Shown here: one piece after another, positions 42,181 to 50,240 of the stretch
How positions within the stretch are numbered: position 1 is the stretch's first letter
Layout of the letters: each line of letters opens with the position of its first letter
Origin: a virus
Direction: 5' to 3' (one strand)
DNA: 56,195 bases
Virus record (IMG/VR): IMGVR_UViG_3300030060_000209
Span: 1-56,195 of that record
Notes under the pieces: generated by a model
Seen by the model: the letters and a program-made list of their open reading frames with translations, nothing else
Databases searched by the model: none
Told to the model about the DNA's origin: nothing
Translations under genes and position numbers: made by a program

Positions 42181-42585
42181 ATGGCTACCAAGTTAAGCGA
42201 AAACACTGAATTAGCCATGCCTATCCGCAATTTGATTGCATTGCTTATCGCTGCAACCGTTGGCACTTGGGCGTATTTTGGTGTTATTGAACGCCTTAAC
42301 ACTATAGAGAATAAAATTCTGTTGATGGAGACAGATTTAGGCATGAATACAGAGTTTCGCATCAAATGGCCTAGAGGTGAAATGGGGAGCTTACCCGCTG
42401 ATTCTGAACAGTTTATGCTAATAGAGCATCTGTCAGATCAGCTTGCAAAACTACAAGAACAGATAGACGAAGGTCGCGCCCCACATGATCAGCAGCAAAA
42501 ACTGACTTTAGATTTTTTTGAAAAACGGTTAACGAATATAGAAGGACAAATCGAAAAATTAAGGAACGGGCAACGTGGTAACTGA
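42181..42585 (+). CDS. Membrane-anchored coiled-coil protein
   Basis: 134 residues from ATG 42181. Transmembrane segment near 17-37 (LIALLIAATVGTWAYFGV), then a periplasmic-type coiled coil (FMLIEHLSDQLAKLQEQIDE; FEKRLTNIEGQIEKLR). A spanin-like lysis role is possible because of the anchor-plus-coiled-coil design and the holin gene downstream, but no partner lipoprotein was recognised. Confidence 0.5.
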   Translation: MATKLSENTELAMPIRNLIALLIAATVGTWAYFGVIERLNTIENKILLMETDLGMNTEFRIKWPRGEMGSLPADSEQFMLIEHLSDQLAKLQEQIDEGRAPHDQQQKLTLDFFEKRLTNIEGQIEKLRNGQRGN

Positions 42586-42793
42586 AACAATAACATTGAT
42601 ACTCTACATGGGCGGTGATATTGCAGAGCATACAGCGTTTGAAAAAATATCCAAATGCCTTAAAACCAAGCGCAAAATCGAGCGCAACTTGTACAAGAAA
42701 TCAACAGCGGTTCGCTACGCTTGCGAAAACAAAACCGTTGTGATTGAAAAAAATGATGATGGTTCAAATTATATCGTGAGGATAGTTGAATGA
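42575..42793 (+). CDS. Small basic protein
   Basis: 72 residues, GTG start 42575 inside the previous gene end. Lys/Arg-rich (EKISKCLKTKRKIERNLYKK). No membrane segment. Unknown. Confidence 0.45.
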   Translation: MVTETITLILYMGGDIAEHTAFEKISKCLKTKRKIERNLYKKSTAVRYACENKTVVIEKNDDGSNYIVRIVE

Positions 42794-43176
42794 TACAAGC
42801 ATTGATTGGTCCTATATCCTCTCTAGCTGGTACATGGCTAGAAGGTAAGGTTGAAAAGACAAAGGCTGAAGCTGGTGCAAAAGTAGCAAAAGCCAAAGCT
42901 GAAGCAGTGATAATGGAAAAGAAAGCCACAGGCGAGATTGATTGGGATCTCAAGATGGCTGATGCTTCTGCACATAGCTGGAAAGATGAATGGATTACAA
43001 TTTTGTTTAGTATCCCGCTTATCCTAGCCTTCTGTGGTGATTGGGGTAGGCAAATAGTGTCAGAGGGTTTTGCGGCTCTTGAGGCCATGCCGCAGTACTA
43101 TCAATATACGCTTGGAGTTATCGTGAGCGCGAGTTTTGGAACACGGGCGGCAACAAAGTTTTTTGGTAAGAAATAA
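42790..43176 (+). CDS. Holin of the 3TM family
   Basis: 128 residues. The first 50 are a charged helix (EGKVEKTKAEAGAKVAKAKA). After WKDEWITILFSIPLILAFCG (about 68-87) comes GFAALEAMPQYYQYTLGVIV and SASFGTRAATKFF, the pattern of the 3TM holin family seen in phages and gene transfer agents. It would permit the lysozyme encoded at 15326 to reach the cell wall. Overlaps its neighbours by 1-4 bases. Confidence 0.75.
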   Translation: MIQALIGPISSLAGTWLEGKVEKTKAEAGAKVAKAKAEAVIMEKKATGEIDWDLKMADASAHSWKDEWITILFSIPLILAFCGDWGRQIVSEGFAALEAMPQYYQYTLGVIVSASFGTRAATKFFGKK

Positions 43177-43373
43177 TGGACGCAATTACACTTGCGGAAT
43201 ATTTGTTAAAGAACATACGTCAAGACAAAGCTGATTATACACAGCGTCTTGCGGATGGTGCGATAGAGGATCACTCCGACTATCGGTTCATGGTGGGTCA
43301 AATACGCGGCTTGACTCAATGTGAGGAACATATAAAGACCGCGATGAAAGGCATAGAGCTAGAAGATGGCTAA
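43176..43373 (+). CDS. Small helical protein
   Basis: 65 residues (LAEYLLKNIRQDKADYTQRL; GQIRGLTQCEEHIKTAMKGI). Small helical proteins of this type are common between holin and co-chaperonin or head genes. Function unknown. Confidence 0.5.
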   Translation: MDAITLAEYLLKNIRQDKADYTQRLADGAIEDHSDYRFMVGQIRGLTQCEEHIKTAMKGIELEDG

Positions 43374-43854
43374 AAAACTATTCGTACCAGACAGGTACGC
43401 GAATAAACAAAAATCAAAACCTCCAGTTTCAGAAGTACCAAAAGCAATATCAAAGGGTTTTGAGTCTCCAGAAGAAAACAAACAAAATACAGAAGACCCA
43501 TCTAAGATGGAGGCTTCTGCTATTGATAGGTTGCCTAATCCTGTGGGTTATAGGCTGCTTGTTATTCCCTATTACATGAAACAGAAGACTGCTGGGGGTA
43601 TTATTATTCCTGAAACTATCCGTGAGCGTGAAAATCATGCAACTGTTGCAGCTTATGTTGTGAAGATGGGGCCAGATGCTTACTGTGATGCCAATAAATT
43701 CCCAACAGGAGCTTGGTGTGATGAGAAATCATGGGTATTAATGGGCAGATATGCTGGAAATAGGTTTAAAGTGGACGGTTTAGAAGTTAGGCTTATAAAT
43801 GACGATAATGTTATAGCCACGATACTTGACCCCGCTGATATTTCTTATGTATAG
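43366..43854 (+). CDS. GroES-like co-chaperonin
   Basis: 162 residues. After a disordered 55-residue N-terminus, PVGYRLLVIPYYMKQKTAGG leads into GIIIPETIRERENHATVAAY, the core and mobile loop of Cpn10/GroES; later VLMGRYAGNRFKVDGLEV continues the beta barrel. Phage GroES analogues (such as T4 Gp31) help host GroEL fold a capsid protein. Scaffold and capsid genes follow immediately. Confidence 0.8.
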   Translation: MAKKLFVPDRYANKQKSKPPVSEVPKAISKGFESPEENKQNTEDPSKMEASAIDRLPNPVGYRLLVIPYYMKQKTAGGIIIPETIRERENHATVAAYVVKMGPDAYCDANKFPTGAWCDEKSWVLMGRYAGNRFKVDGLEVRLINDDNVIATILDPADISYV

Positions 43855-43873
43855 TCCAGAACAGGAGCATATA

Positions 43874-44803
43874 ATGCAACAGGAAGAATTAGTGAAAAAC
43901 GAAGCCGAACAAGAAACTGTTTCCTTTGAAATAGAGGATGATCAGCCTCAACAAGTTGAAGTTTCTGAAAAAGTTGAAGCTGCTCAAGAGGAGCCTGAAG
44001 AAAAAACCAGTACAATTGTACAGGAAGAAGATTCTTCAGAGCTTGAAAACTACAGTGAAAATGTTCAGAAAAGAATTAATCAGTTAACTGCAAAGCGTAA
44101 ACAGGCTCTTGAAGAGGCAGAGGCTGCATATACTTACGCACAGCAAGTGCAACAACAAAACGAAGAGATGAAACAGCGTATAGCTCAGTTAGATCAGGGT
44201 TATATTGCTGAATATGATGGTCGTGTCGAAAGTCAAACTGCTGCGGCAAAAAGAATGCTTCAGGAGGCTTATGATAATGGCGACATGGAAAAAATGGCAC
44301 AAGCTCAAGAAGTTATTTCTGGTTTGGCTATTGAAAAAGAACGACTTCGTATTCAAAAAAATCGCCAACAAAGACAGGCACAGGCTCCTGCTCAACAACA
44401 GGCACCTCAACAAGTTGCTCAACCACAACAACAGGAACTTGATCCAAAGCTTAAAAGCTGGATGAGTAAAAATTCGTGGTTTGGCACTGATATGTTTATG
44501 ACTCGTGGAGCCACAGCGCTGCACGAACAATTAGTGGCTCAAGAGGGATTTGATCCTTCGTCTGACGAGTATTACGCAGAGATTGACAGGCGTATGCGTC
44601 AAGAGATGCCTCACAAGTTTCAGGAGCAAAGGCAAAGCGCTCAAGCCGTTGCCCCTGCGTCTAATGGACGGTCATCAAGTAAAACTGGGCGGAAAAAGAC
44701 GGTGGAGTTAACACCGGGTCAAGTAGCTTTTGCTACTAAAATGAAAATACCTCTTGAGAGGTATGCAAAAGAGGTTGCAAAACTAGAGAGGAAGGTCAAA
44801 TGA
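43874..44803 (+). CDS. Scaffold-type coiled-coil protein
   Basis: 309 residues from ATG 43874 (AGGAG upstream). The N-terminal 75 residues are acidic, then a long charged coiled coil (VQKRINQLTAKRKQALEEAE...) and a Gln/Pro-rich linker, and a C-terminal helical region ending RYAKEVAKLERKVK. This is the layout of phage scaffolding proteins, and it lies three genes before the major capsid gene. A 20-bp boundary-type palindrome variant is inside the gene at 44006-44025. Confidence 0.65.
   Translation: MQQEELVKNEAEQETVSFEIEDDQPQQVEVSEKVEAAQEEPEEKTSTIVQEEDSSELENYSENVQKRINQLTAKRKQALEEAEAAYTYAQQVQQQNEEMKQRIAQLDQGYIAEYDGRVESQTAAAKRMLQEAYDNGDMEKMAQAQEVISGLAIEKERLRIQKNRQQRQAQAPAQQQAPQQVAQPQQQELDPKLKSWMSKNSWFGTDMFMTRGATALHEQLVAQEGFDPSSDEYYAEIDRRMRQEMPHKFQEQRQSAQAVAPASNGRSSSKTGRKKTVELTPGQVAFATKMKIPLERYAKEVAKLERKVK
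44006..44025. repeat. Palindrome family copy inside the scaffold gene
   Basis: ACCAGTACAATTGTACAGGA; the left arm and core GTACAATTGTAC match the intergenic family. The sequence is also coding, so it may be chance or may act as a binding site. Confidence 0.4.
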
Positions 44804-45261
44804 CTGATCGCGCAAGTAGGGATTCGCAAACCCGTGAAAAAACAGCGAGAGTTGCAGATTGGCGACCACCTTCAACTTTGGAGGCACCTGAAGCCCCGGT
44901 AGGCTACAAACACCGTTGGATCCGTGAGTCCGTAATGGGCTACGATGACAAGAATAACGTACATAAGAGGCGTAGAGAAGGATGGGAGCTTGTAAGAGCG
45001 GAAGAATACCCTGATTTTGATGCCCCTGTTTTGGATGAAGGAAAAAACGCTGGCGTGATTGGCGTAGGAGGTTTGGTTTTAGCCAGAATCCCTGAAGAGA
45101 TCGTGGATCAAAGAACTGCTCACTATCAAAATGTGACGCAAAATCAAATGGAAGCTGTGGATCGTGATTGGATGCGTGAAAACAATCCAAACATGCCAAA
45201 GCAAAAACCTCAACGCTCCTCTTCCGTATCCTTTGGTGGACCAAAGGGAGGGGACAGTTAG
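44800..45261 (+). CDS. Head-associated protein of unknown function
   Basis: 153 residues. Conserved-type stretches (RVADWRPPSTLEAPEAPVGY; HRWIRESVMGYDDKNNVHKR; GWELVRAEEYPDF) recall a small protein encoded between scaffold and capsid in many marine phages, where it is unclassified. Overlaps the scaffold stop by 4 bases. Confidence 0.5.
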   Translation: MTDRASRDSQTREKTARVADWRPPSTLEAPEAPVGYKHRWIRESVMGYDDKNNVHKRRREGWELVRAEEYPDFDAPVLDEGKNAGVIGVGGLVLARIPEEIVDQRTAHYQNVTQNQMEAVDRDWMRENNPNMPKQKPQRSSSVSFGGPKGGDS

Positions 45262-45277
45262 TCAAGGAGACTAGATC

Positions 45278-45862
45278 ATGGCGAATAATGATGCCGCATT
45301 TGGCATGCGCCCTGTCAAAAGAATAGGGGGAACTCCCTATACTGGTGGGCAAAGCCGTTATCGTATCGCCGCTAACTACGGAACAGCCATTTTCCAAGGA
45401 GACATGGTTGCTCAAGTTACTGGTGGTGGAATTGAAGTTCACGCTGATGGTGGCACTGTGCCAATCGTTGGTGTGTTCAATGGATGTATGTACACTGATC
45501 CAACAACAAAGGAGCAGAAGTTTTCAAATTTCTATCCTGCAAGCACTAATGCTTCTGACATTATTGCTTTTGTCATTGATGATCCTATGGTCATTTTTGA
45601 AATTCAGTGTAATGCTGCATTCCCTGTTGCCGACTTGTTTGGCAACTTTGACATTGTTTACACTTCCGCTGGAAGCACAACAACTGGCATCTCTGGTGCA
45701 GAGTTGAATGTGTCTGACGGTGCGACAACTGCAAACTTGTCACTCAAGGTGATAGACATCTCTGAAGATCCAGAGAATAGCGATGTATCTTCTGATGCAA
45801 CGAATGTCTATTGTGTCATTCAAAATCATGTCTTCGGCCAGAAGGCCGCTGGCTTGGCATAA
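45278..45862 (+). CDS. Head decoration / minor capsid protein
   Basis: 194 residues. The opening NNDAAFGMRPVKRIGGTPYT and the beta-rich, Gly/Thr body fit a capsid decoration protein seen upstream of a Mu-type capsid in many marine phages. AAGGAGA precedes the ATG. Probably stabilises the mature head; the role is inferred. Confidence 0.6.
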   Translation: MANNDAAFGMRPVKRIGGTPYTGGQSRYRIAANYGTAIFQGDMVAQVTGGGIEVHADGGTVPIVGVFNGCMYTDPTTKEQKFSNFYPASTNASDIIAFVIDDPMVIFEIQCNAAFPVADLFGNFDIVYTSAGSTTTGISGAELNVSDGATTANLSLKVIDISEDPENSDVSSDATNVYCVIQNHVFGQKAAGLA

Positions 45863-45874
45863 GGAGGCTGAAAA

Positions 45875-46783
45875 ATGGCTATTTCTCGCGCCCAACTAGC
45901 GAAAGAGCTAGAACCCGGCCTAAACGCTCTGTTCGGAATGGAATATGATCGTTATGATGCCGAGCATGCTGAAATCTATGACACCGAAGCTTCAGATCGT
46001 GCATTTGAAGAAGAAGTGATGATCACTGGTTTTGGTAACGCAAACACTAAAACAGAGGGATCTGGAGTCGTTTTTGATTCTGCCTCTGAAGCATACACAG
46101 CACGTTATACGCATGAGACAATTGCTCTCGCATTCGCGTTGACGGAAGAAGCGATGGAAGACAACCTTTATGATCGCCTTGGCGCTCGTTACACAAAGGC
46201 TCTTGCTCGTTCAATGGCTCATACAAAGCAAGTTAAAGCTGCCGCAGTTCTTAACAATGCTTTTGATAGCAGCTTTACAGGTGGTGACGGTAAGGAGCTT
46301 TGCGCTACTGACCATCCTCTGTCTGGTGGCGGAACTTTCCGTAATGAGCCTTCAACTGCTGCTGACCTCAACGAAACTTCACTTGAGAATGCCTTAATTG
46401 ACATCTCAACATTCGTTGATGAGCGGAACATGATTATTGCGCTTCGTGGCGTAAAATTGATTGTTCCACCACAGCTTCAGTTCATTGCTGATCGTTTGCT
46501 TGAGTCAACACTTCGTCCAGGCACAGCCGACAACGATGTGAACGCTCATAGAAACATGGGCATGCTCCCAGAGGGCTATGTCGTTAACCATTTCCTGACT
46601 GATACAGATGCTTTCTTTATCAAGACGGATACACCTAACGGCTTCAAGCACTTTGAGCGCACACCAATGTCAACTGGTATGGAAGCTGACTTCGATACTG
46701 GTAACATGCGTTTCAAGGCTCGTGAGCGTTACAGCTTTGGATTTAGTGATCCTCGCGCAGTGTTCGGTTCACCGGGCGCATAA
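45875..46783 (+). CDS. Major capsid protein (Mu gpT-like, tentative)
   Basis: 302 residues. The start AISRAQLAKELEPGLNALFG, then TGFGNANTKTEGSGVVFDSA and TRYTHETIALAFALTEEAME (variant in frame at about residue 78), fits a HK97-fold capsid of the Mu gpT type. The later part has LCATDHPLSGGGTF and IVPPQLQFIADRLLESTLRP. A strong terminator follows directly, as is usual for the most highly expressed gene. The fold was recalled, not computed. Confidence 0.75.
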   Translation: MAISRAQLAKELEPGLNALFGMEYDRYDAEHAEIYDTEASDRAFEEEVMITGFGNANTKTEGSGVVFDSASEAYTARYTHETIALAFALTEEAMEDNLYDRLGARYTKALARSMAHTKQVKAAAVLNNAFDSSFTGGDGKELCATDHPLSGGGTFRNEPSTAADLNETSLENALIDISTFVDERNMIIALRGVKLIVPPQLQFIADRLLESTLRPGTADNDVNAHRNMGMLPEGYVVNHFLTDTDAFFIKTDTPNGFKHFERTPMSTGMEADFDTGNMRFKARERYSFGFSDPRAVFGSPGA

Positions 46784-46903
46784 CGCACAATTGTACTTGT
46801 TTGGAGAGGGCGGCAGTTGCCGCCCTTTCTTTTTTCATGTATAGTTTTTTTATCCCTGACAGATTCAAGGTGGATCTGACACTAGCCACGACAGGAGATC
46901 AAA
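46784..46903 (+). promoter_or_regulatory. Post-capsid intergenic region
   Basis: It contains a boundary-type core (CACAATTGTAC at 46786-46796), the terminator described separately, and TATAGT at 46840-46845 as a possible -10 without a clear -35. AGGAGA is the RBS for the next gene. Confidence 0.45.
46807..46836 (+). terminator. Rho-independent terminator after the major capsid gene
   Basis: AGGGCGGC-AGTT-GCCGCCCT, a perfect 8-bp stem with a tetraloop, followed by TTCTTTTTT. Strong terminator. Confidence 0.85.
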
Positions 46904-47533
46904 ATGGCTACAACTACTTTTACTGGACCAGTCCGTTCCGAGGGCGGTTTCCAAGTAACCAATAAAAATGGCACCACTGGTGCAATCACTCAAACAGGCT
47001 ATTCTGTAAATGCAACAGGTCAGCTTATTTCTTTAGGAACCCGCAAGATTCAAACATTCGCAGTTAGTTTAGCTGATACTAATGCAGCATCAGTAACTTA
47101 CACAGATGATGATGTTCTTGTTGAATTGGGTGCGTTAAATACAGATCATCCAGATGCTCTAGTGACAGCTAGTAAGTTTTTCATTCACAAAGTCGTGCTT
47201 GGAATTACAACAGCCGCTGCTAGTGATGCTAATTCTATCGCAAACTTACAGTTGAGCGCTACTTCTGGCACAGCTACAAACGCAGCTATATCTTCTGGTA
47301 CAGAAATTGTAGGCGCTGGCGTTGCTTCGTTTAACCCACGCATTTCGGCTACCGATTCTGTAACTGAGATTGACATTGATCTTGATGCTACTGCTGGCAC
47401 TTTTCATGTGTTTGAGCCAAATATTAGTGCAGCGATTGCAAGTAATAATTTGTACATGTGTGCAGGAGATGCTTGTGACACGGCTTTGACAGCTTTCCGT
47501 GCCACTCTTGAAATAGAATATTCTGTTTACTAG
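46904..47533 (+). CDS. Virion structural protein
   Basis: 209 residues, beta-rich and Thr/Ala-rich (TTFTGPVRSEGGFQVTNKNG at the start). This type is common after the capsid gene in marine phages and may be a head fibre or decoration protein. No membrane or catalytic motif. Confidence 0.55.
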   Translation: MATTTFTGPVRSEGGFQVTNKNGTTGAITQTGYSVNATGQLISLGTRKIQTFAVSLADTNAASVTYTDDDVLVELGALNTDHPDALVTASKFFIHKVVLGITTAAASDANSIANLQLSATSGTATNAAISSGTEIVGAGVASFNPRISATDSVTEIDIDLDATAGTFHVFEPNISAAIASNNLYMCAGDACDTALTAFRATLEIEYSVY

Positions 47534-47545
47534 AGGGAGATTAAC

Positions 47546-47947
47546 ATGGCGGATGCTGTAACATCACAGACGCTTGTTGATGGTGAAAAAACTGCTGTAT
47601 TGAAGTTCACCAATATTTCTGATGGCTCTGGAGAAAGCGCTGTTAAAAAAGTAGATGTATCTGCTTTATCTAACAATGCCGTAGGCCAAGCTTGCGCTAG
47701 AGCGACTATAGAAAAGATTTGGTGGCAGTGTAATGGCATGAAGGTCAAAATTTTATTTGATGCTTCAACTGATGATTTTTGTATTGAGTTAGGTGAAAAT
47801 CAAAGTGGTCATCACGATTACACCAGTTTTGGTGGTTTGACTAATCCAGCTAGTTCTGGTGTTACAGGTGACATCATGTTCACAACTGTAGGTCATTCTT
47901 CTGCTGATACATATACCATCATTATGCAAGTAAGAAAGAGCTATTAA
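47546..47947 (+). CDS. Virion structural protein
   Basis: 133 residues, beta-rich (ISDGSGESAVKKVDVSALSN; KIWWQCNGMKVKILFDAS). Gene context and composition suggest a head or neck component. GAGGGAG precedes the ATG. Function unknown. Confidence 0.5.
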   Translation: MADAVTSQTLVDGEKTAVLKFTNISDGSGESAVKKVDVSALSNNAVGQACARATIEKIWWQCNGMKVKILFDASTDDFCIELGENQSGHHDYTSFGGLTNPASSGVTGDIMFTTVGHSSADTYTIIMQVRKSY

Positions 47948-47948
47948 A

Positions 47949-48233
47949 ATGGCTCGTGCGAGGGATAAACAACCTCCTAAAACAAAAAAGTATTTCCGCT
48001 CCACTAAGTCTGGAGCGGGAATGACTAAAGCTGGTGTCGCTCGATATAGACGCGAAAATCCGGGTAGTAAGTTAAAAACTGCTGTTACTGGCAAAGTTAA
48101 AAAGGGTAGTAAAGCAGCAAAAAGGCGTAAATCATTTTGCGCTAGATCTGCTGGTCAGATGAAAAAATTTCCAAAGGCGGCAAAGAATCCAAATTCACGT
48201 TTGCGTCAGGCAAGGAGAAGGTGGAAATGTTAA
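47949..48233 (+). CDS. Small basic DUF6321-type protein
   Basis: 94 residues, about a third Lys/Arg. SKAAKRRKSFCARSAGQMKK and NPNSRLRQARRRWKC are the conserved core of a small basic protein family seen in many marine phages (DUF6321 type). It might condense DNA or bind nucleic acid in the head. Two cysteines are conserved in that motif. Confidence 0.65.
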   Translation: MARARDKQPPKTKKYFRSTKSGAGMTKAGVARYRRENPGSKLKTAVTGKVKKGSKAAKRRKSFCARSAGQMKKFPKAAKNPNSRLRQARRRWKC

Positions 48234-48502
48234 GTGCTAACTTTGTAGCAGGAACGATCTTTGTTGCTTTTATAGGTGTATGTGTAACTGGTCTTACATG
48301 GATTTCTTCAACTCTTATCACAGTTGATAAAAACGTAGCTGTTATGGCGGCAAAAATTGATGCTAATAATGAAAAGATAGATCAGCTTCATGACATGATC
48401 AGACCCATGTGGGAAGATTTTACAGGGAGAACATATGATGGCAATCTCGCGCAGTTCAATTCCCAAACAAATTTCAAACCCACCGTCAAAAAGGAGTTCT
48501 AA
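48227..48502 (+). CDS. Small membrane-anchored protein
   Basis: 91 residues from ATG 48227 with AAGGAGAAGG upstream. The first 27 residues (ANFVAGTIFVAFIGVCVTGL) are a membrane segment, followed by a charged coiled coil (NVAVMAAKIDANNEKIDQLH). Overlaps the previous gene by 7 bases. Possibly a spanin-like or entry-related protein. Confidence 0.5.
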   Translation: MLSANFVAGTIFVAFIGVCVTGLTWISSTLITVDKNVAVMAAKIDANNEKIDQLHDMIRPMWEDFTGRTYDGNLAQFNSQTNFKPTVKKEF

Positions 48503-48503
48503 G

Positions 48504-48785
48504 GTGCCAAAAGACGCTTGTTATAGAAAGGTAAAAGCCCGATACAGGGTTTTTCCAAGCGCTTATGCTTCAGGCGCTATCGCAAAATGCAGAAAGGTTG
48601 GTGCCGCTAATTATGGCACTGGCGGCAAGAAGAAAAAAGCCAAGAAAAAAGCTCTTGGTGGTGCAGTTACAATGAATAATGGAGGGGCAGTTACAAGGGC
48701 AAAACGGCCTTCTAGCAATCCAAATGTTGCTAGAGGTTGCGGTGTTGTCATGAGTAACAAAAGAAAAGCAACTAAATACTCGTAG
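48504..48785 (+). CDS. Small basic Cys-containing phage protein with GG motifs
   Basis: 93 residues if the GTG at 48504, preceded by AAGGAG, is the start; an in-frame ATG at 48438 would overlap the upstream gene. The pattern PKDACYRKVKARYRVFPSAY, then SGAIAKCRKVGAANYG, recurs in marine phages. GGAVTMNNGGAVTRAKRPSS gives two GG motifs, and the end has more cysteines. Probably DNA- or virion-bound. Confidence 0.6.
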   Translation: MPKDACYRKVKARYRVFPSAYASGAIAKCRKVGAANYGTGGKKKKAKKKALGGAVTMNNGGAVTRAKRPSSNPNVARGCGVVMSNKRKATKYS

Positions 48786-48791
48786 GAAAAA

Positions 48792-49286
48792 ATGGAACCA
48801 ATTTCGACTGCTCTAGCAGGATTCGCATTATTTAAAAGTGCAGTCGATGGCATTAAGGGTGTCATTGGAACGGCTAATGATGTATCTGAAATCGCTGGAT
48901 ATATTGATAACCTTTTTGAAGGCGAAAAGCAGGTTCAGCAAAAACGTAACAAAAAGTCTGGTGTAGGAGTAGGAGATCAATTTGGAGTCGGCAATGTTGC
49001 CAGAGAGATTATAGATGCTAAATTAGCTCAAGAGCAAATGCAGGAGATAGCCACTATGGTGGACATGCGTTTTGGTCCTGGAACTTGGAGAAGTATAGTG
49101 GATGAGAGAGCAAAACGTATTCAGGAGGCCAGAGAGCAAGCTGCCATAGCTAGAAGAGAGCAAATGAGAAAAGCGCGAGAGACAGAGGAAAATGTAAAAA
49201 CTGCGCTTTTGATTGTAGGGGTAATTATAGTTTCAGCAGGTTTGTTTTTTTTAATGATGATTTCTATTGCAAAAGGGGCAAGGTAG
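48792..49286 (+). CDS. C-terminally anchored membrane protein
   Basis: 164 residues. Helical body with a charged coiled coil (RIQEAREQAAIARREQMRKA), then a C-terminal membrane segment (TALLIVGVIIVSAGLFFLMM). Resembles tail-anchored proteins. Function unknown; it lies among head-tail genes. Confidence 0.5.
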   Translation: MEPISTALAGFALFKSAVDGIKGVIGTANDVSEIAGYIDNLFEGEKQVQQKRNKKSGVGVGDQFGVGNVAREIIDAKLAQEQMQEIATMVDMRFGPGTWRSIVDERAKRIQEAREQAAIARREQMRKARETEENVKTALLIVGVIIVSAGLFFLMMISIAKGAR

Positions 49287-49289
49287 TAG

Positions 49290-49568
49290 ATGGCGGTGAG
49301 GAAAACCAAAAGTGGGTTGGCACTCAAGAGATGGTTTAAGGAAGACTGGAAGGACGTTTCCACGGGGAAACCGTGTGGGCGTCGCAAAGGTGAAAAACGG
49401 GGTACTCCATATTGCCGCCCCACCAAACGTGTCTCTTCTAAGACCCCAAAAACCACCAAAGAAATGACAGCCGCTGAAAAGCGCAGTAGGGTATCGCAAA
49501 AAAAGAGGCTTGGGCAACCAGCAGGTAAACCAAGAAGGGTGAAGGCATTAAAGAGAAAGAAGAAATAA
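49290..49568 (+). CDS. Small basic DUF5872-type protein
   Basis: 92 residues, very basic. LALKRWFKEDWKDVSTGKPC, then GRRKGEKRGTPYCRPTKRVS, is the conserved core of a small family seen in marine phages (DUF5872 type). The Lys-rich tail (RRVKALKRKKK) would bind nucleic acid. Together with 47949 and 48504 it forms a cluster of small basic proteins. Confidence 0.65.
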   Translation: MAVRKTKSGLALKRWFKEDWKDVSTGKPCGRRKGEKRGTPYCRPTKRVSSKTPKTTKEMTAAEKRSRVSQKKRLGQPAGKPRRVKALKRKKK

Positions 49569-49591
49569 AAGACATTATTGAAAACTGGATA

Positions 49592-50047
49592 ATGACAGAT
49601 TTAAGTGTGGTAGATCCTGATTTGGGTTTTGCTCCTTGTCCTTATGCAAAAAAAGCATTTATAGATAAAAAACTGTTGGTTATTGAGTGTCTTGATAGAG
49701 AGGATTTGTGGAAAACTATATCAGGTCGATGCAAAAATTTTAGCGACAAACATTCTGTTATAATTTGTTTTGAAGAGGAGCCATCACAGACATATGAAGA
49801 AGTTGAAGCAGCTTGTATAGCCATGAATGAATGGTTTGCTTACAATAAAATGGATGTTTGGTTGCTTGCTTTTCAAACAAATTTTACGATGGTATTTATA
49901 CAAAGACTGTCAGAATTAGATGATGCTAGTCAAAGGCTAGAAAAAATGGGATACTATAAAAACTATAATACAGAAGACTATGTTAATCTAATCTTAAACC
50001 GTAGATACAGGAGACATGAAAATGCCAGGTGCGAAAAAACAAGCTAG
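49592..50047 (+). CDS. Hypothetical protein
   Basis: 151 residues. Mixed alpha/beta with four cysteines, two near the start (DPDLGFAPCPYAKKAFIDKK, then VIECLD). An acidic centre (FEEEPSQTYEEVEAACIAMN). No family recognised. Overlaps the next gene by 26 bases. Function unknown. Confidence 0.5.
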   Translation: MTDLSVVDPDLGFAPCPYAKKAFIDKKLLVIECLDREDLWKTISGRCKNFSDKHSVIICFEEEPSQTYEEVEAACIAMNEWFAYNKMDVWLLAFQTNFTMVFIQRLSELDDASQRLEKMGYYKNYNTEDYVNLILNRRYRRHENARCEKTS

Positions 50048-50240
50048 ACGTATGCGTGGCGGTGGTGCAACAGCCCCTAAAAAAATGATGGGTGGCGGCG
50101 CAGCTAAAAAAGCCAGACGTATGCGTGGCGGTGGGAAAGTTGCCCCTAAAAAGATGATGGGCGGCGGTGCTACAAAAGCAGTATCTCCTCGTAAACGCAT
50201 GGCTATGGGCATGATGCGTGGCGGTAAGGTCAAGAAATAA
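50022..50240 (+). CDS. Repetitive small basic protein (RMRGGG repeats)
   Basis: 72 residues from ATG 50022 (GGAG 8 bases upstream; ATG 50016 is an alternative). It is built from RMRGGGATAPKKMMGGGAAK repeated about twice and ends RGGKVKK. A Lys/Arg/Gly-rich disordered protein; binds nucleic acid or virion parts by charge. Function unknown. Confidence 0.55.
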   Translation: MPGAKKQARRMRGGGATAPKKMMGGGAAKKARRMRGGGKVAPKKMMGGGATKAVSPRKRMAMGMMRGGKVKK

